64,000 nucleotides of DNA from Tetranychus cinnabarinus. Taxonomy: Eukaryota > Arthropoda > Arachnida > Trombidiformes > Tetranychidae. How positions within the stretch are numbered: position 1 is the stretch's first letter; every line of letters starts with the position of its first letter. Of this stretch, positions 9,791-22,413 are shown piece after piece. The notes beneath the pieces are model-generated. The model saw only the letters and a list, made by a program, of their open reading frames with translations. It was not told the DNA's origin and did not search any database. The stretch lies in assembly GCA_022266195.1 (NCBI GenBank), contig WHVY01000003.1, positions 558,001-622,000 of the forward strand, in the 5' to 3' direction. Position numbers and translations under genes: made by a program.

Positions 9791-11874
9791 CACGTGTTAT
9801 TCATTATCACAAGTATTAAAGCTAGTCACAGCTTGACTGACCTGAGGTTAACCTTGAGATTTCTCTCATTTTCCTTTTAGTCAATGTAAGGACACTTATG
9901 AATTAAAAAATATTAATATTAATAATAATCACAATTAATTCACTTAAGAATTATTACAATTTCCATGAGACATTTACTTCACAGGAAATTAAACTGGTGA
10001 CAAACAATCAAAAGGATTAAGTGAATACAGCAGACAATGAAGACAATTTGAATAGGTAAAAATGGAAGTGATGAGTTTCGCAAACAATTAGGCAACTAAA
10101 ACTGTTGAGTTATTAGATGAACTCTTCACAAACCTATTAACAATTTTGTGTAAAATTTACCGTTTTGATTGGTAAAAGTCACTGCTAAACCGTTACAGTA
10201 TCCATAGATAACTTGAATAAAAGCATAAAATTAAATAAACTACAATTTAACACTAAATCTCCATTTTAAAAGATTTCTGAACTCGCTCCACTCAAGCAAT
10301 TAAATATCGTGTGTTCCCTTGAAAAACATGAGGAATTGCTTGTCAGTGTCTTTAACATAGCTCTGAGCATTGATTCAGGTTCTAGCAATATTTGACAAAA
10401 CACTCGAGACTTACATAATAATGTCACTGTATATGAATATCAGTGAATAAATGTCAACATTTCATTGTTTCATGTTGTCAGATGTTTCATTCAAAATCAA
10501 AACACTAACCTCTTAATCTTACTAATGGCTTACAAGGCTTAGAAATCAGATGAACATTTCCTTTCCAGAATCTCTTAATATCTAGAATGAGTGATTCAAT
10601 GTGTCAACCTTTTAAGCGTCCAACAGATTCAATCATTTTACCGGTTCAACGCTGCGTCTCTTCAAGTAATACATGAATGTTCAAATTGACTTTCACCAGC
10701 ACGTCTTCAAAATAAAATACAAAAGCTGATGTTGCTACCAACAAGGTCATTAATCAGAAGATAATGATTAACCAGAATTCATGAAATATCTGATTTGCAA
10801 TGGTGTATAGACTGTAGTTTCATATCGAATGTAAATTTACAATTCAAGCTCGACTCAAACTGCAGCTTGGTGCAATTTAATTTAGTCAAATTCCCCTACT
10901 TTTTTGGTTCACATCTTTTTCATCTGACAAATGAAATTGTGATTAATCTGGCGTGCTATTACATTTGGTAAGCTCATTTATTTTCATAACCAATCCACTC
11001 ACATAATCTTGTATTAACACAAATGTGACCCAAACTTGAACCTTTTGATTTTATAATTTCTTCCAATCAATTTGAATCAAAGAATTATCAATTTTTCTTA
11101 TCATTTTCTTTTTTTTTCGTTCATTTCTTCAGCAAGTGCTACAAGTGATTCTCAATAAAAATCTCTTTTACCTTCCTACAAGTATTTCCGTATAATCTTT
11201 ACTATCACACAACATCATTTTTCGGCGAAACAAGTTTACTGGACACAAAACGGAAATAATTTTATCCATCACCATCATCATCAATTCATGAAAAGGCAAT
11301 CAGTTGATTCCTGTTTGTACAACTTCACTATCGCACTAAACCCGTTCAGAAAAAAATAAAAGGGAAAACAACTGTTGATCAAATGGACATTAACCCAGCC
11401 ATTAAATTCAAGTTGAATGTTTCCCCTTTTTAACTTGCAGGTTCAACATTCACTTTTACTGTTCAACTAATCAACATGATTAAAGGTACAAGTTTAATTA
11501 AGAAAAGGTGAATGATGATAACAAAAACAAAAAGATTAAGGATGTCAGAGATGATTGAGCAAGAGAAGAGATCATTACTTTATTATCAAAGTATAAAGTT
11601 GTGTTACAGATTTGCTCGCACTTAGAGGAATATAGTTTCTCAATCTGATTGAACTAATTTTGGAAAGAAACAAGACGGTCAATTAGTGTGTACATGGACA
11701 CATGAAGAGATTAAAAAGGGTTGAAAAAACATTCCCTGAGTGTTTACATCTCTGTGCATTTTTAGGAGAAAAAAAATATTCAATGATTACACGAAGAATT
11801 AAAAAAGGAACCAGCCTCCGGTAGTCCATTTTTAAGATTTTATACACAAAGAGAGAGATGGAAAAGGAGAAAAT
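9791..11874. other. Intergenic DNA and 3' flank of the elongase gene
   Basis: AT-rich, no supported coding region. The part from about 11700 to 11874 is probably 3' UTR of the minus-strand elongase gene. Confidence 0.4.
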
Positions 11875-12810
11875 TCATTGACTTTTCTTGGACGTGATTG
11901 CAGTTGATGATGATGACGATGACGAGGATGATGGTGATGTTGTTGATGATGATAATGATGATGATGGTTTTGTCTGGATATAAGTTTTGATGAAGAAAGA
12001 GATGAACATAACCATAATAAGAGCAACTTGAGGGAAACCCAATATGAACATAAATTTAGGAATCTTGCAGTCTGACCAAGCTCCAAGGTAAGTGTAATTG
12101 ATGAGGACAAGCACAAATTGACTTATTTGAAGAGTTGTCAGATACTTTTTCCACCATAAATAAGGACGTACAGCGGGACCGAAGGCTGATAACGCATAAT
12201 AGGCATACATGATGGTGTGAACCAAGGAGTTGATGCAGGGAAGCAGAACCAGATTGAGAGAAGGGGCATATTTAAAGGCGAGCCAAAAGTTGATTGGTAC
12301 AATAGTATGGTGAACAACGTGGAGTGTAGATACATGGGAAAATTTTTTCCTCAAAATAAAGAAAACGGTATCAAAAAGATCAACAAATTTGGACATAATG
12401 TAAATCCAGATGACCCAAAGTTTGTAATCTTTGTCCTCCCGAAGAGCCAGCTCTAATGGTGAACATTTCCAGAAATCAGCTCCAAATGTGGATTGTTTTA
12501 AGGTGAATATGAAAAAGTAGAAATTAAATATGGATAAAGAGATATTATGTGTCAATATTAAAGGCTTTAAATCATATGGTTTACGGTTGGCCATCATTCT
12601 TGGTCCCCAAACTTTAACAAAATACAAATAAGTTGCCATAATTGACAGTATAACAAGAAAACCATTTTCCATCAAAGGAAGTTTAGCGATATCAGCATGT
12701 GTCTTTGTTTCCATAAATTCATCGAAGTAATCACTGACTACAGGTGAAACAGTGTTAAAATGTTGAAAAGTCATCTGACCAGAGGCCATTTCAAACAAAC
12801 TGGCAAACAT
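11875..12810 (-). CDS. Elongation of very long chain fatty acids protein (ELOVL family)
   Basis: A complete, uninterrupted frame of 311 residues. ELO enzymes carry out the condensing step of fatty-acid elongation (acyl-CoA plus malonyl-CoA) in the ER membrane. Visible family blocks, in order: KFVDLFDTVFFILRKK, the catalytic histidine box HVVHH near residue 165, NSLVHTIMYAYYAL, and TTLQISQF. Several hydrophobic segments fit the seven-helix fold. The C-terminus has a Ser/Thr-rich tail encoded by a TGA/TCA-type microsatellite, yet still ends KKSQ, a canonical KKxx ER-retrieval signal. The ATG at 12810 gives a normal family N-terminus; the next Met is at residue 8. Which paralog (ELOVL1/7- or 4-like) cannot be settled here. 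Upstream (12859-12892) is a 17-bp direct repeat. Confidence 0.95.
   Translation of the reverse strand: MFASLFEMASGQMTFQHFNTVSPVVSDYFDEFMETKTHADIAKLPLMENGFLVILSIMATYLYFVKVWGPRMMANRKPYDLKPLILTHNISLSIFNFYFFIFTLKQSTFGADFWKCSPLELALREDKDYKLWVIWIYIMSKFVDLFDTVFFILRKKFSHVSTLHVVHHTIVPINFWLAFKYAPSLNLVLLPCINSLVHTIMYAYYALSAFGPAVRPYLWWKKYLTTLQISQFVLVLINYTYLGAWSDCKIPKFMFILGFPQVALIMVMFISFFIKTYIQTKPSSSLSSSTTSPSSSSSSSSSTAITSKKSQ
11900..11975. repeat. GAT/TGA-type microsatellite inside the elongase reading frame
   Basis: Runs of GATGATGATGACGATGACG and GATGATGATAATGATGATG alternate across this stretch. Read on the minus strand they encode the Ser/Thr-rich tail of the elongase. Length variation here would change the tail without breaking the frame. 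Confidence 0.8.
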
Positions 12811-15800
12811 TGTTAGCTAATGTGAATGACTGTGTATGTGTGTGTGAATAGAAGTGAAATGAAATGTTTTTAAAATGAAATGTTTTTAAAATGGGAATTC
12901 GAATAATCAGAGGAGGAGCTTCAACAATTAAGGTAGAATGAGAGAATATGAAGATGATAAAGTAAGGAGGAGAATGAAAGATAACAGGTAGAAGAGTAGA
13001 AAGGTAGAGAAAGATGAGGAAAGATGAAGAAATTTACAGATATTTGATGGAACCAAAGGTTTTTTACTGTTGTTGTTAGGTTGAAAAAAAGGTTGAACCA
13101 ATGATATGGATTCACCAGGGATTAACTGGTTCACTTTTAAATACAAACGGTTGACAAGTTGATAAGGTTGACCAAGAGAAGAAGGCATTAGCCCAGTTAA
13201 ACTAGTTTTTAACAAAAGCAAAAAAACATAGTCCATTTTTTGTGTACACATTTTTATTATGGTTAATCCTTTGACCTGCAACAATCTAACCCTTTGCCAT
13301 ATCGAGAAACAAGCTGAAAATGGAAAAATGCTTTCTATTTCCTTCGTAACATAAAAGAGGGAGCTTTTTAGGTACAAAGTTGAATCTATTTACAATAGAG
13401 GGCTTTGAGGTTACCTAGTAATTATTTACAAAATTGAAGGTTAACGTTTTTTTTCATATTTTGATTAATTAATTACAGTGACATGAAACAACTATTGTCC
13501 AGTTTTTACATGATCTTTGAGTTATTCATTAACTCAATCGCCTTGAAATGGTGATGATCGTCTCTTCAAGCCGCAATCCATTTAGCAAAACAATCATTAC
13601 CAAAGAGGTTCAACAAATTTTCTGTCTTCATTTTGCTAAATATAAATTTCACTTCTTTCAAGTTGAGTCAATTTTTTCTTTAAATTGTAAACATCTATTT
13701 GTGAACAATCAATGGATTGGTGGATGGGATTTTTCCTTGTTAATTAAACCAAGCTCATCAATTAACTCTTGAATAAAATCAACTAAATTCTGTCTTGGTT
13801 TTAGCTTTCTGGTTAAACCAGCAATCCAGCAACAACTTTTTACATTTCATAAGCCCAAACAGTTAAGTTGTTACATTGATCAGTAAATTGTTCAACGGTA
13901 CTGTAATTGTAACATTAATATTAATTTTAACACTCATTAAGCTCTTTAATTGTTACATCACAGCTCTTTTTAATCTCAACCTTTAACTTCGCATTCCTGT
14001 TGGTTACATTAAATGTATTCAATCCATGGTTAATAAGAGGGAAGATTGTTTAATCGGGAAAATTTTCATTACTGTTATTTTGATTTACTTGAAAATTCAA
14101 AACCTTGACATTAAATAATAATAATAATCAAAAAAAGTGTTCGATTGATAAAAAAAGAAAACCCAAAAAAGATTTTTATTTTTCCAGATTAATTATTCTG
14201 ATTGACACAATAAGCAAAAGAAAGCCAAGAAACACTATTGAATACAATTAATGTCTCAATTATCAACAAAAACAATACTGACTTAAAAATAGTTCAATCT
14301 TGAGGGCTCAATTACAATCAAGATCAACACATGATTGTTGACAGATACAACATTGTCATCTTAACTATTGACTAAACGATGATTGAGGAAATTAGATTGC
14401 AATAAATATGATTGTATCACCAATGGCGTTGGCTGATTTGACCTCAAACCATTGATTGAAATATCAATAATTTTGTAATCTAGGCTCTTGAATCAATCAT
14501 TCAATTTTAACTGGTTTAACTCGTTGCTCTTGAAGCAATCAACTGATTGTGTCATTGCATAATGTGAACAATTTACATAGTGATTTAGGGCTTCAATTTA
14601 TGCCATAATTTTGGTATCGAATCATCTCTTGATTTTGACTTGGCTTTAATTATCCAACAAGATGAATTGTTGCGACCATCCAATGTTTAATATCCAAATT
14701 ACACGCAAATTGTGATTATTCTGTCCAGGTAATTACTATTTTTCCTCCACATGACAATTCATGCATTTGTTTTCCTCGTAAAAGCAGCGTGAAGCACATC
14801 ATCAGCATGATAGAAGTCCATTCTTGTTTGTTTGCCGGCCAACAATTATCTAACATTTGTTTTTCATAGTCAAACAATTATTTAATCTACAATTAACATG
14901 TAAACAAGATTTGAAAAACAATATTGACATTAAGTTGATAAACAAATCCATTGGATGGCTTTTTATCGTCAATTTCAATGTCATCTTTATGGAAATCACA
15001 TTTGACTAATTTTAAGCGAAGAAAAATGCCATTTGAATGAATCTACATGGAAATATAAATGAAAATACAAATTATTCAAAGGTTAATTAAAAGTAATTTT
15101 CAGATTACATAAAGATAAATTAAAATTGATAAGTACATCTTACTTTGAGTGGCTTCCAATTTTTGGTTAGATGAGCTTTTGACACAATTTTTAGATGGTG
15201 ATGATATAATTTATAGGGCTCTTGTTGATAGAGATGCAAGTCTATTGAAAAATTTGGGTTTAATCAATAGATTGGTCTGTGAATAGCGTCCGTATATAAG
15301 GTTAAGTGTACATTGAAAGTTGATGATTAGGTTAACCTTGACTTGGTTTGGTTGATTAACATTAAACTTTAAGATGATGGTTAACAGGACCAAAATAAGT
15401 AACAAAATGATGATTGAACTGATAATCAGTTAAACTCCACTCATCTGATTAACTCACCTTGACACATGTTAAAAATGGTTAACCAGAATCAGCAAAAACA
15501 AAAAGATTTGCTACTAAATTACGATAAAGATGACCAGTCAGTGAACGTGAACTGCAAGACGTAACCCAATAATGACAACAACCAGATTATAAAAACCCAA
15601 GCCAGATAACCCAAAATGTGAGCGGTCGATTTAAACTAATTTGACCATTTATAAACAGGCATGAAGTTGTTATTGATGTTGATGGTAATGAAGATGATTT
15701 GAATTCAATTAGCAGCCATTCATTTGGATAATATTCTGGTATTCCTTGTGAGGTTCCATCTTATATCAGAGTCAATTTTGTCATACAAATATCAAAGACT

Positions 15801-18800
15801 ATGTAATGAGATAAAGATAACCCGTTAACAAGAGCAACAAACATTAAGCAAATTAAACGATTGAACAAGGTCGTAATACAAGATTAGTCTATGTGATAAG
15901 GCAAGGATTTATAATTGTTAATTAAAATCAAGGATAAAGAATCCATAGGAGTAATCAAGGTTAATCATTTATTGAGAAATATTGAAATAAAAACAGGAAA
16001 AATAGTTAACCATTGAGTTTACCATCGGTTAACATATTCAAAACAACGTAACAGTTTTGATCGCACTGACATCTCGTTTTAATTACTTTCACTTTGACTT
16101 ATGAATTATACTCTGCATTGTTTTTGTTTTTTTTATTGTACTGATTGGTGAAAATCAAATTTTAATCATTTTTTTATTCACTTGTGACTCAGTTTGAACA
16201 TCTTTTTTCTTCGAGTGTGAATTTAAACTGGAAAATCCTGATTTCTTTATCTATCGCCTGAGTTTAACTTTTCTTTTTCATCATCAGTATCAGGTTGTAA
16301 CCCTTAAGCAGTTTAGTGCATGAATGTTTGGAAATTGAAAGTAAGACTTACCTTACTTCCATCGCCGCAAGGTTTGATTGTTAATCAATTTACAGATTTC
16401 ATTAACTGATTGTTACTCTAATTTATCGAGTTTTACCGTCCAATGGGCTTTGTCTGATCTAAATGACTGTAAATCTCTAGTCTTTACCAGCTCATTGACT
16501 GCCAGCTTGACGACGATGACATAATGTAAAAGGCGTCACATTGTGAAATATTAATCTAAAGGTTTGTTGATATACAATCAAAGAAGATTAGTTTGATCAT
16601 TGATCTTTGTGCAAATTGACAAGTCAATATTCAGGAATAAGAGCAAGTTTTAAATATTTTTATCAATTTCAAGTTCTGTTCGGTGATAACCGATAGGTGT
16701 AACAATGAATCTATGTTTACAATTTTTCTCAACCCAATGTATTGACTTGCCATTATGTGCAAAAAAATTTGTGAAACTCATATTCTTTGACTGTAACTAT
16801 TCTGATTCAAGAATAATTTTCATTTTGTAAGATAATATCTAAGTTAGCTTGAATATTTTCCACTTTCAGATTATAGCGATTAAGAGGATTGATGTTCAAG
16901 ATAAGTCCACTTTCACTTTATACACAAACCATGGATTCAAAGGTATATCAAGTCTTAATCTGCGATTTGATTAACTTGAAGCTGTTGTGAGGTACATTCT
17001 CGTTTGGCTTCGATTCCAATTGCAAGAAGGAAAAATCACACGAAATCAAGTTGATCAATCAGATCATGTAATCTAAATCTAACATTCAATATATCTTAAA
17101 CTTAAAGGCACAGCTAAAGGTGTTCACTGGACTCTCAACTCGATTCAAGATTACCCAAATCAGCCATCTTTAGTACCAGATTTGGATGGCTTATAAACCT
17201 TACATGTGAACACAGATTTGACTGTCGATTAATCTTGATTCAATTTGTTCTCATTAACAAAACATGATCCAATTTAACCTTATTAAGATGATTAACCAAC
17301 TCTTCATAATTAACTTCATCTCGGAAAGTTGAATGGCTCATTTCATCAAGACAAAATGCTTATCCAGCCACTCTTTTTTTCAACGTTGCCCATTTGACCA
17401 GATTAGATGAACCCTAAATTAGCTGTTAACTAATACTTAAAGCTGCGTCCAAGCCACAACAATACAATAACGCTGTTATTACAATTGATGATCAATTGTT
17501 GCATTGAACTTGTCTCCCAGCAATTTGTTATTCATGAAATTCAAGTAACCAAACAAGTTTACTTGATTAGCATTAACAAATGAATCAGGAAGTGACATCA
17601 ATGATACTCAATTGAAACAATTTGGTAAAACAACAGTTAGTTAATCATGTTAATAGTTTAAAGGTTAAAAAATTAACAAAATAGAGGTTAAATATCGCCT
17701 CAGCCTAGATGGTAATGAATTAATATCACAACAACAACAACAACATTTGATAGTCTCAAATGAATTTTTGATTTACCTTTCACACAATTCAAGCAATCAC
17801 TTTCAATTAACTTGAAATTGACATTGAATGCTCGGCTGATCACTTTCCATTAAAACCAATCAATTAATCACTGGTGATGCTGCTAATAATATAATAGATA
17901 AAAGGTTTAAAATTATCAATCGGAAGGAAGAGAGAAAAGCTATAAAAGCTAATTTTAACTAAAAGTAAAAGATTCTCATTTTTAGGTGTAAAAATTGAAT
18001 TGTACTTGTGACAATTGGCCTTATTAAATTGTTATATCTTATTAACACACTTACACTTAAACTAAATGAAATGTTCAAGGATATTTAATGATAATCAATA
18101 GCATTTTCACCCATTTTTTAGCTTTAAAATAACAATTTTGCTTGAAATAAAAATATAATACTAAAAGTATTGACAATTGATTATTTTGATCTTGAACAGC
18201 AACTGCTATTGTCTATTGATGTTCAATTATCAATACTTTCCATGATAGCTTGGACTTGCTTTAAAATCAATTGAAATCAACACTATAGATCAGATTAATT
18301 CATTTTAATTGTCATTCCAATATTGAAGTTGATTCCTTATGACTGTTGTACTAATTAATCGCTTATTTCCGCATAATTATTGATTTGTTGAAAGGTAACC
18401 ATCTTTTTTAATCATTTTGTTTCACTCTTATAATGGCGGCTTTAATGCCAAGTCAAACCATTGTTATTAAATACAGATTAACTTGTTGTGATTAACTTAC
18501 TTTACGCTGTTGATAACAATTAGATTAAGCAATCATCAATAATAAAATGCTATCAACAGTTGGTCAGTTTAACAGTTGAATATTGTTATTACATGTTAAT
18601 GTAATAATGAAGATACCAGTTTTTGTTTAAAAGCAACAACAATTTCAATTGTTTTATCATTTGATTGATCCGCAAAAGTAGCTTTTTTATTGCATTTCAA
18701 TGTAAAGTTGAAGTCAATTTTTCATTCCAACATCATCTTTTATTTATAATATTTCTCGTTATTAGGTAACTGGTAAAATGAACTGTAATCAATAGCTAAC

Positions 18801-20055
18801 AACAATTTAAAGATTTCACTTTTAGATTGTATATTGTTTACAGTTCAATTGTCTGCTATTTTGTCTGCTATTAATGTAATATTTAAAATGAGCAAACAAT
18901 TTATCGGAAAGGTTTCATTCAACTCGTAAACATTCATTTGGTTATGTTTAAACGGCTGAAGGCAAAGGATTTCCCAGCAATCTATTTAATTAATCCTTAT
19001 CAAACTGCCTCAAGTTACGAAATTATTTACTATATTTACTACATTTCCTAGCATTTATTGATAATCATTTTGATTGAAACCATAACTTTGTTGCAATCCT
19101 GTTTTTGTATGTAAATCCAATGTGAGTGATAGGAAAGACAGTTTAGTCGTAAACTCGATCAGATGATTGAATTGATGTACAAATTAAGCAACTTTGATAT
19201 CAAAACAAATTAAAATACGCTGGACAAGGTAAACATGCAACGATTGAACTTGCATCAAACATGAAATTATGAATCAAACCCAGTATGTTCATTGGATGAT
19301 ATTCATTTGTTTCAATTGGTTTTGAATCGGAAATTTTTTGTATCATTTCTGTTTCATGTTTTGACTTTCTTCCTTTTTCTGTTTTTGAAGATTTGATGAG
19401 CTTTTCCAGTCAAATCAAGGGAATCAGTGAGTTCATAATTACTGTTACAACTTGTACTCGTTATGAATATGGAATGGTAAAAGAATGGAGAAAAGAGGAA
19501 TTCCATAAATCAGTTAAAGGGAAAGAGTTATAAGCCCGTTCGACTGGTCAGTCTGGGACAGAGATCTAGAAATTTCTAGCAAAATTTGCTTTTTACAAAT
19601 TCCTCTGAAAATATGGTCGTAACAATAAACGTTGCTTATGAAATGGACACTGTAAGGTTGGACAAATAATTAGTGTCTCTTAAAGTAAACAAACCTAATG
19701 ACTGCAGTTTCCATTTTTTTCAAGCTTATCCTTTCAAGTATTTTCATCCTGCAATTATCATTTACCTGGGCTTGAAAAAATAGTCCAGTAAAAGGGTTTT
19801 AAAAGTGCAGACTGACAACTTAAGACTCAACTTGGAGGACAACAAAGCGGTCCACAAATGTCTTTAGGGTCTCCAGCCAAATCTCGGAAATTGGCCATAT
19901 TTTGGAACCTTCTAGAAACTCATTTTAGGTTTCAATTCAACCGAAGGTGTTCAACAATTAAAGTAAGCCTAGAGAGCAACCATTATCAATTGAAAACCGT
20001 TTTATTTCACAGTTTAATCAGTGTACATTGAACAAATTGAGGCTTTGATGAACCT
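12811..20055. other. Long AT-rich intergenic region (about 7.2 kb) without supported genes
   Basis: I see no frame with family resemblance on either strand. The largest, on the minus strand at 12928-13377, lies just upstream of the elongase and has no recognisable content. Simple repeats occur at 14116-14130 (AAT type) and about 17730-17745 (CAA type). Short Leu/Phe/Ile-rich frames are typical of random AT-rich sequence. Unspliced non-coding RNAs or distal regulatory DNA cannot be excluded. Confidence 0.4.
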
Positions 20056-21339
20056 TCAACTTTTGGTGATTTGGAAAGCAAATATTTCACAAATCAAGAT
20101 GATTGAACAGACTGGAAAAATTGCGATGATTAAGGTTGGAAAATAATAGCTGTAATGGACAATTGTCAGCTTGTTATAGTCTATTTTCGTGTTGATACTA
20201 TTGTCTATTGATGTTGTTTGCCGGTATAAATGTGTAGGCCTAATGCCGTTCTTGTCGTGAAAATGTCTTGCTATCTGTGTCTCAACGTTGCGATAAATAC
20301 GATTCACTAATTTATCATAAAGGGCTGGACTCATTTGTGTGTTGATTAAATTGACTGATAAACTTGAACCAAAAGGTGCACTGTATTCAAAATACTTGCC
20401 CAAATGTTCACTTTCCTTATCAAATACTTCCATGTCTTTTTTAGCCTTTTCAATCTCCCATTTGCCAGCAAGATAGACAAACATTTGGGCATTTTTAATG
20501 GTTTTTCCGAATGTTATTGTCGAATAATGGACTCTAACATGGGATAAAATGTTTTCCTCTCCAAGTTGTTCAATACTTCTATGACAACTGCCAATTTTGA
20601 TGGTTTGTAGTGTTAAATTACGGTCAATTAGATCACTCAAACTGGTAACTGGTGATTCACTTGATGTTAGAGTAAGATCAGTCTGAAAATTTACCGAGTA
20701 CCAAATTTGAAGTAATGTTAATACAACTGTCAAGGTGACTCTCATCAATTGAATTGCTGCTGTTGGTGAGGTTGGCTGATTATCATTAGTACCGATGATC
20801 ATCTTGGATACTTTGGTGATGGTAATTTTGGTGTCTTTGCTGGTTTTATTGTATTGTTTCTGATTGCGACTGTTAAGGACAACAATAAGTGGAGTCAATT
20901 TAACGAAAATTGCTAGTCCAATTAGCAATATTATTACTGAAGGTTGGATTGTTGTCAATGTTATCAAGCAGTCTAGGGAAAATTCAGTTAATGGATTCCG
21001 GTAATAGGTTATAAAGAAGCAACCTTTCTCGTCAATTGGTGGGGACAGAGTCAAGTTGGGATAAATTGAATCGTATAGAAACATTCCTGCATGAAGTTGA
21101 TCACAATCAGAGCCATTTAACTGTATGAAACGGGCAAGTTGAGTACAAGTGCCATTAATACAGCCACCGGCGTCTTGACTTTCACTTACCCAAGTAACAT
21201 TGAATCCTTCGAATAAAACGAGTCCCCAACGGTAAAAATATTTTGATAATAAACCTTCAGGTCTTTTGGTTGTTGAGTTTACAAAAAAGACGGGAGGACG
21301 ATCAAGAAGGGCTAATCTTAGATTTAAATTATTAGGCAT
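20056..21339 (-). CDS. Ionotropic receptor-like (divergent iGluR family) membrane protein
   Basis: A single-exon frame of 427 residues. Ionotropic receptors are ligand-gated cation channels of the glutamate receptor superfamily, used in arthropod chemosensation. Layout: an S1-like ligand-binding half with Cys pairs (1-120), a membrane segment M1 (about 130-155, PSVIILLIGLAIFVKL), a polar loop, a segment M3 (about 198-215) ending YSVNFQTDLTLTSSESPVTS, an S2-like half, and M4 (about 403-423). The M3 end lines up with the iGluR signature YTANLAAFLT...P-I-x-S-x-x-D-L, strongly diverged (YSVNFQTDLT...PVTSLSDL). There is no amino-terminal domain and no signal peptide, so either the start lies in an unseen upstream exon or the protein is truncated. 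The ATG at 21339 is the first in frame. The ligand cannot be predicted. Confidence 0.75.
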   Translation of the reverse strand: MPNNLNLRLALLDRPPVFFVNSTTKRPEGLLSKYFYRWGLVLFEGFNVTWVSESQDAGGCINGTCTQLARFIQLNGSDCDQLHAGMFLYDSIYPNLTLSPPIDEKGCFFITYYRNPLTEFSLDCLITLTTIQPSVIILLIGLAIFVKLTPLIVVLNSRNQKQYNKTSKDTKITITKVSKMIIGTNDNQPTSPTAAIQLMRVTLTVVLTLLQIWYSVNFQTDLTLTSSESPVTSLSDLIDRNLTLQTIKIGSCHRSIEQLGEENILSHVRVHYSTITFGKTIKNAQMFVYLAGKWEIEKAKKDMEVFDKESEHLGKYFEYSAPFGSSLSVNLINTQMSPALYDKLVNRIYRNVETQIARHFHDKNGIRPTHLYRQTTSIDNSINTKIDYNKLTIVHYSYYFPTLIIAIFPVCSIILICEIFAFQITKS

Positions 21340-22413
21340 TATGAGATTTAAGATTATGGTAGATTTGTTAGATGTAAAACAATTTTAAATCTGTTATTAT
21401 AAAGGTATCAAAACCAACTAGTGTCAACTCGGATTGGTTTGCTACTAACAATTAAAGATCTTTCCGTGAGCTATTCTCAGGAATTAAAGTCTATTTCACT
21501 GCATATGTAAAAATATAAATGGTACTTGATCTTTGTTGCTGTGAATTTTTTTATTGTTGTTTTATTCAAATCAATTGACTAAATAGGACTTGAAAAATCA
21601 TTATATCATTATATGTCATGTTATTAAAATCAACTCCATGTAAATTTTGATAGCATCTAACTTGGCTATTCCTATCAATGTTTATTATCTGCGGGATAAA
21701 AGCCTTGAATATTAGTGTTTCTGTGTGAAATAATCTATGAATTATGGAGAATATATTTGCAGCTCAATTTTACAGTTTCAAGTGAATTATGTGAAATATA
21801 CAATCATTGAATAAAGTTTGACAATGAAAATGAATTTGTTTTTGAATACATTGCTTTTAACGAAGGAATATTTTTGAATAGATTTTAAGAGTCCATATGA
21901 TTATTTTAGATGAAATTTGGCTAGAAATTGAAAAATAAGATAAGCGTATGATTATATAATAATAATTATGTAATCTGATTCGATTCAATTTAATAATTTG
22001 CTATTTTAAATGAAAATCTAATTCAATGAGATTTAAATAAAGTCCCTTAACTTACAGATGATATGATCCGCCTCTTCATTGGAGTTTATTGGAAGAAGCT
22101 TCACTGAAAGTCATCACCACATCAATTTAATTTGTTTTTCTTGACAAATGTATTTAACGTTCAAAGTCTTTATTAATTCAGTGATTTAAATGTTATAAAT
22201 TTGTTCTGGTAATAGATAATTTATTATAATATCTATTATTTTAAATTTTAAGGGACCCTTTGTGGTTTCCCTTGTTTAATGTTGAACCTTTTTCCGTTGC
22301 TTGTTGGTTGGTTTACCTGTAACCTATTGTTGGTAAAGGAATAGAGTGGAGAAAAAACCTCCCTCTTATTGGATTATTTGGATTAATTTGAAGGAAATAA
22401 CTAACTGGACAAG
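21340..22413. promoter_or_regulatory. 5' flank of AP2M1 copy A, shared with copy B
   Basis: From about 21880 to 22413 the sequence repeats, with few differences, at about 45680-46203 ahead of copy B. The duplication therefore carried the promoter and leader with the gene. The most conserved part is about 22030-22413. No TATA box is certain. Confidence 0.6.

Noticed and set aside
12928..13377. 149-codon minus-strand frame upstream of the elongase
   Set aside because: No family resemblance and Leu/Ser-rich like random AT-rich frames; the elongase frame is complete without it.
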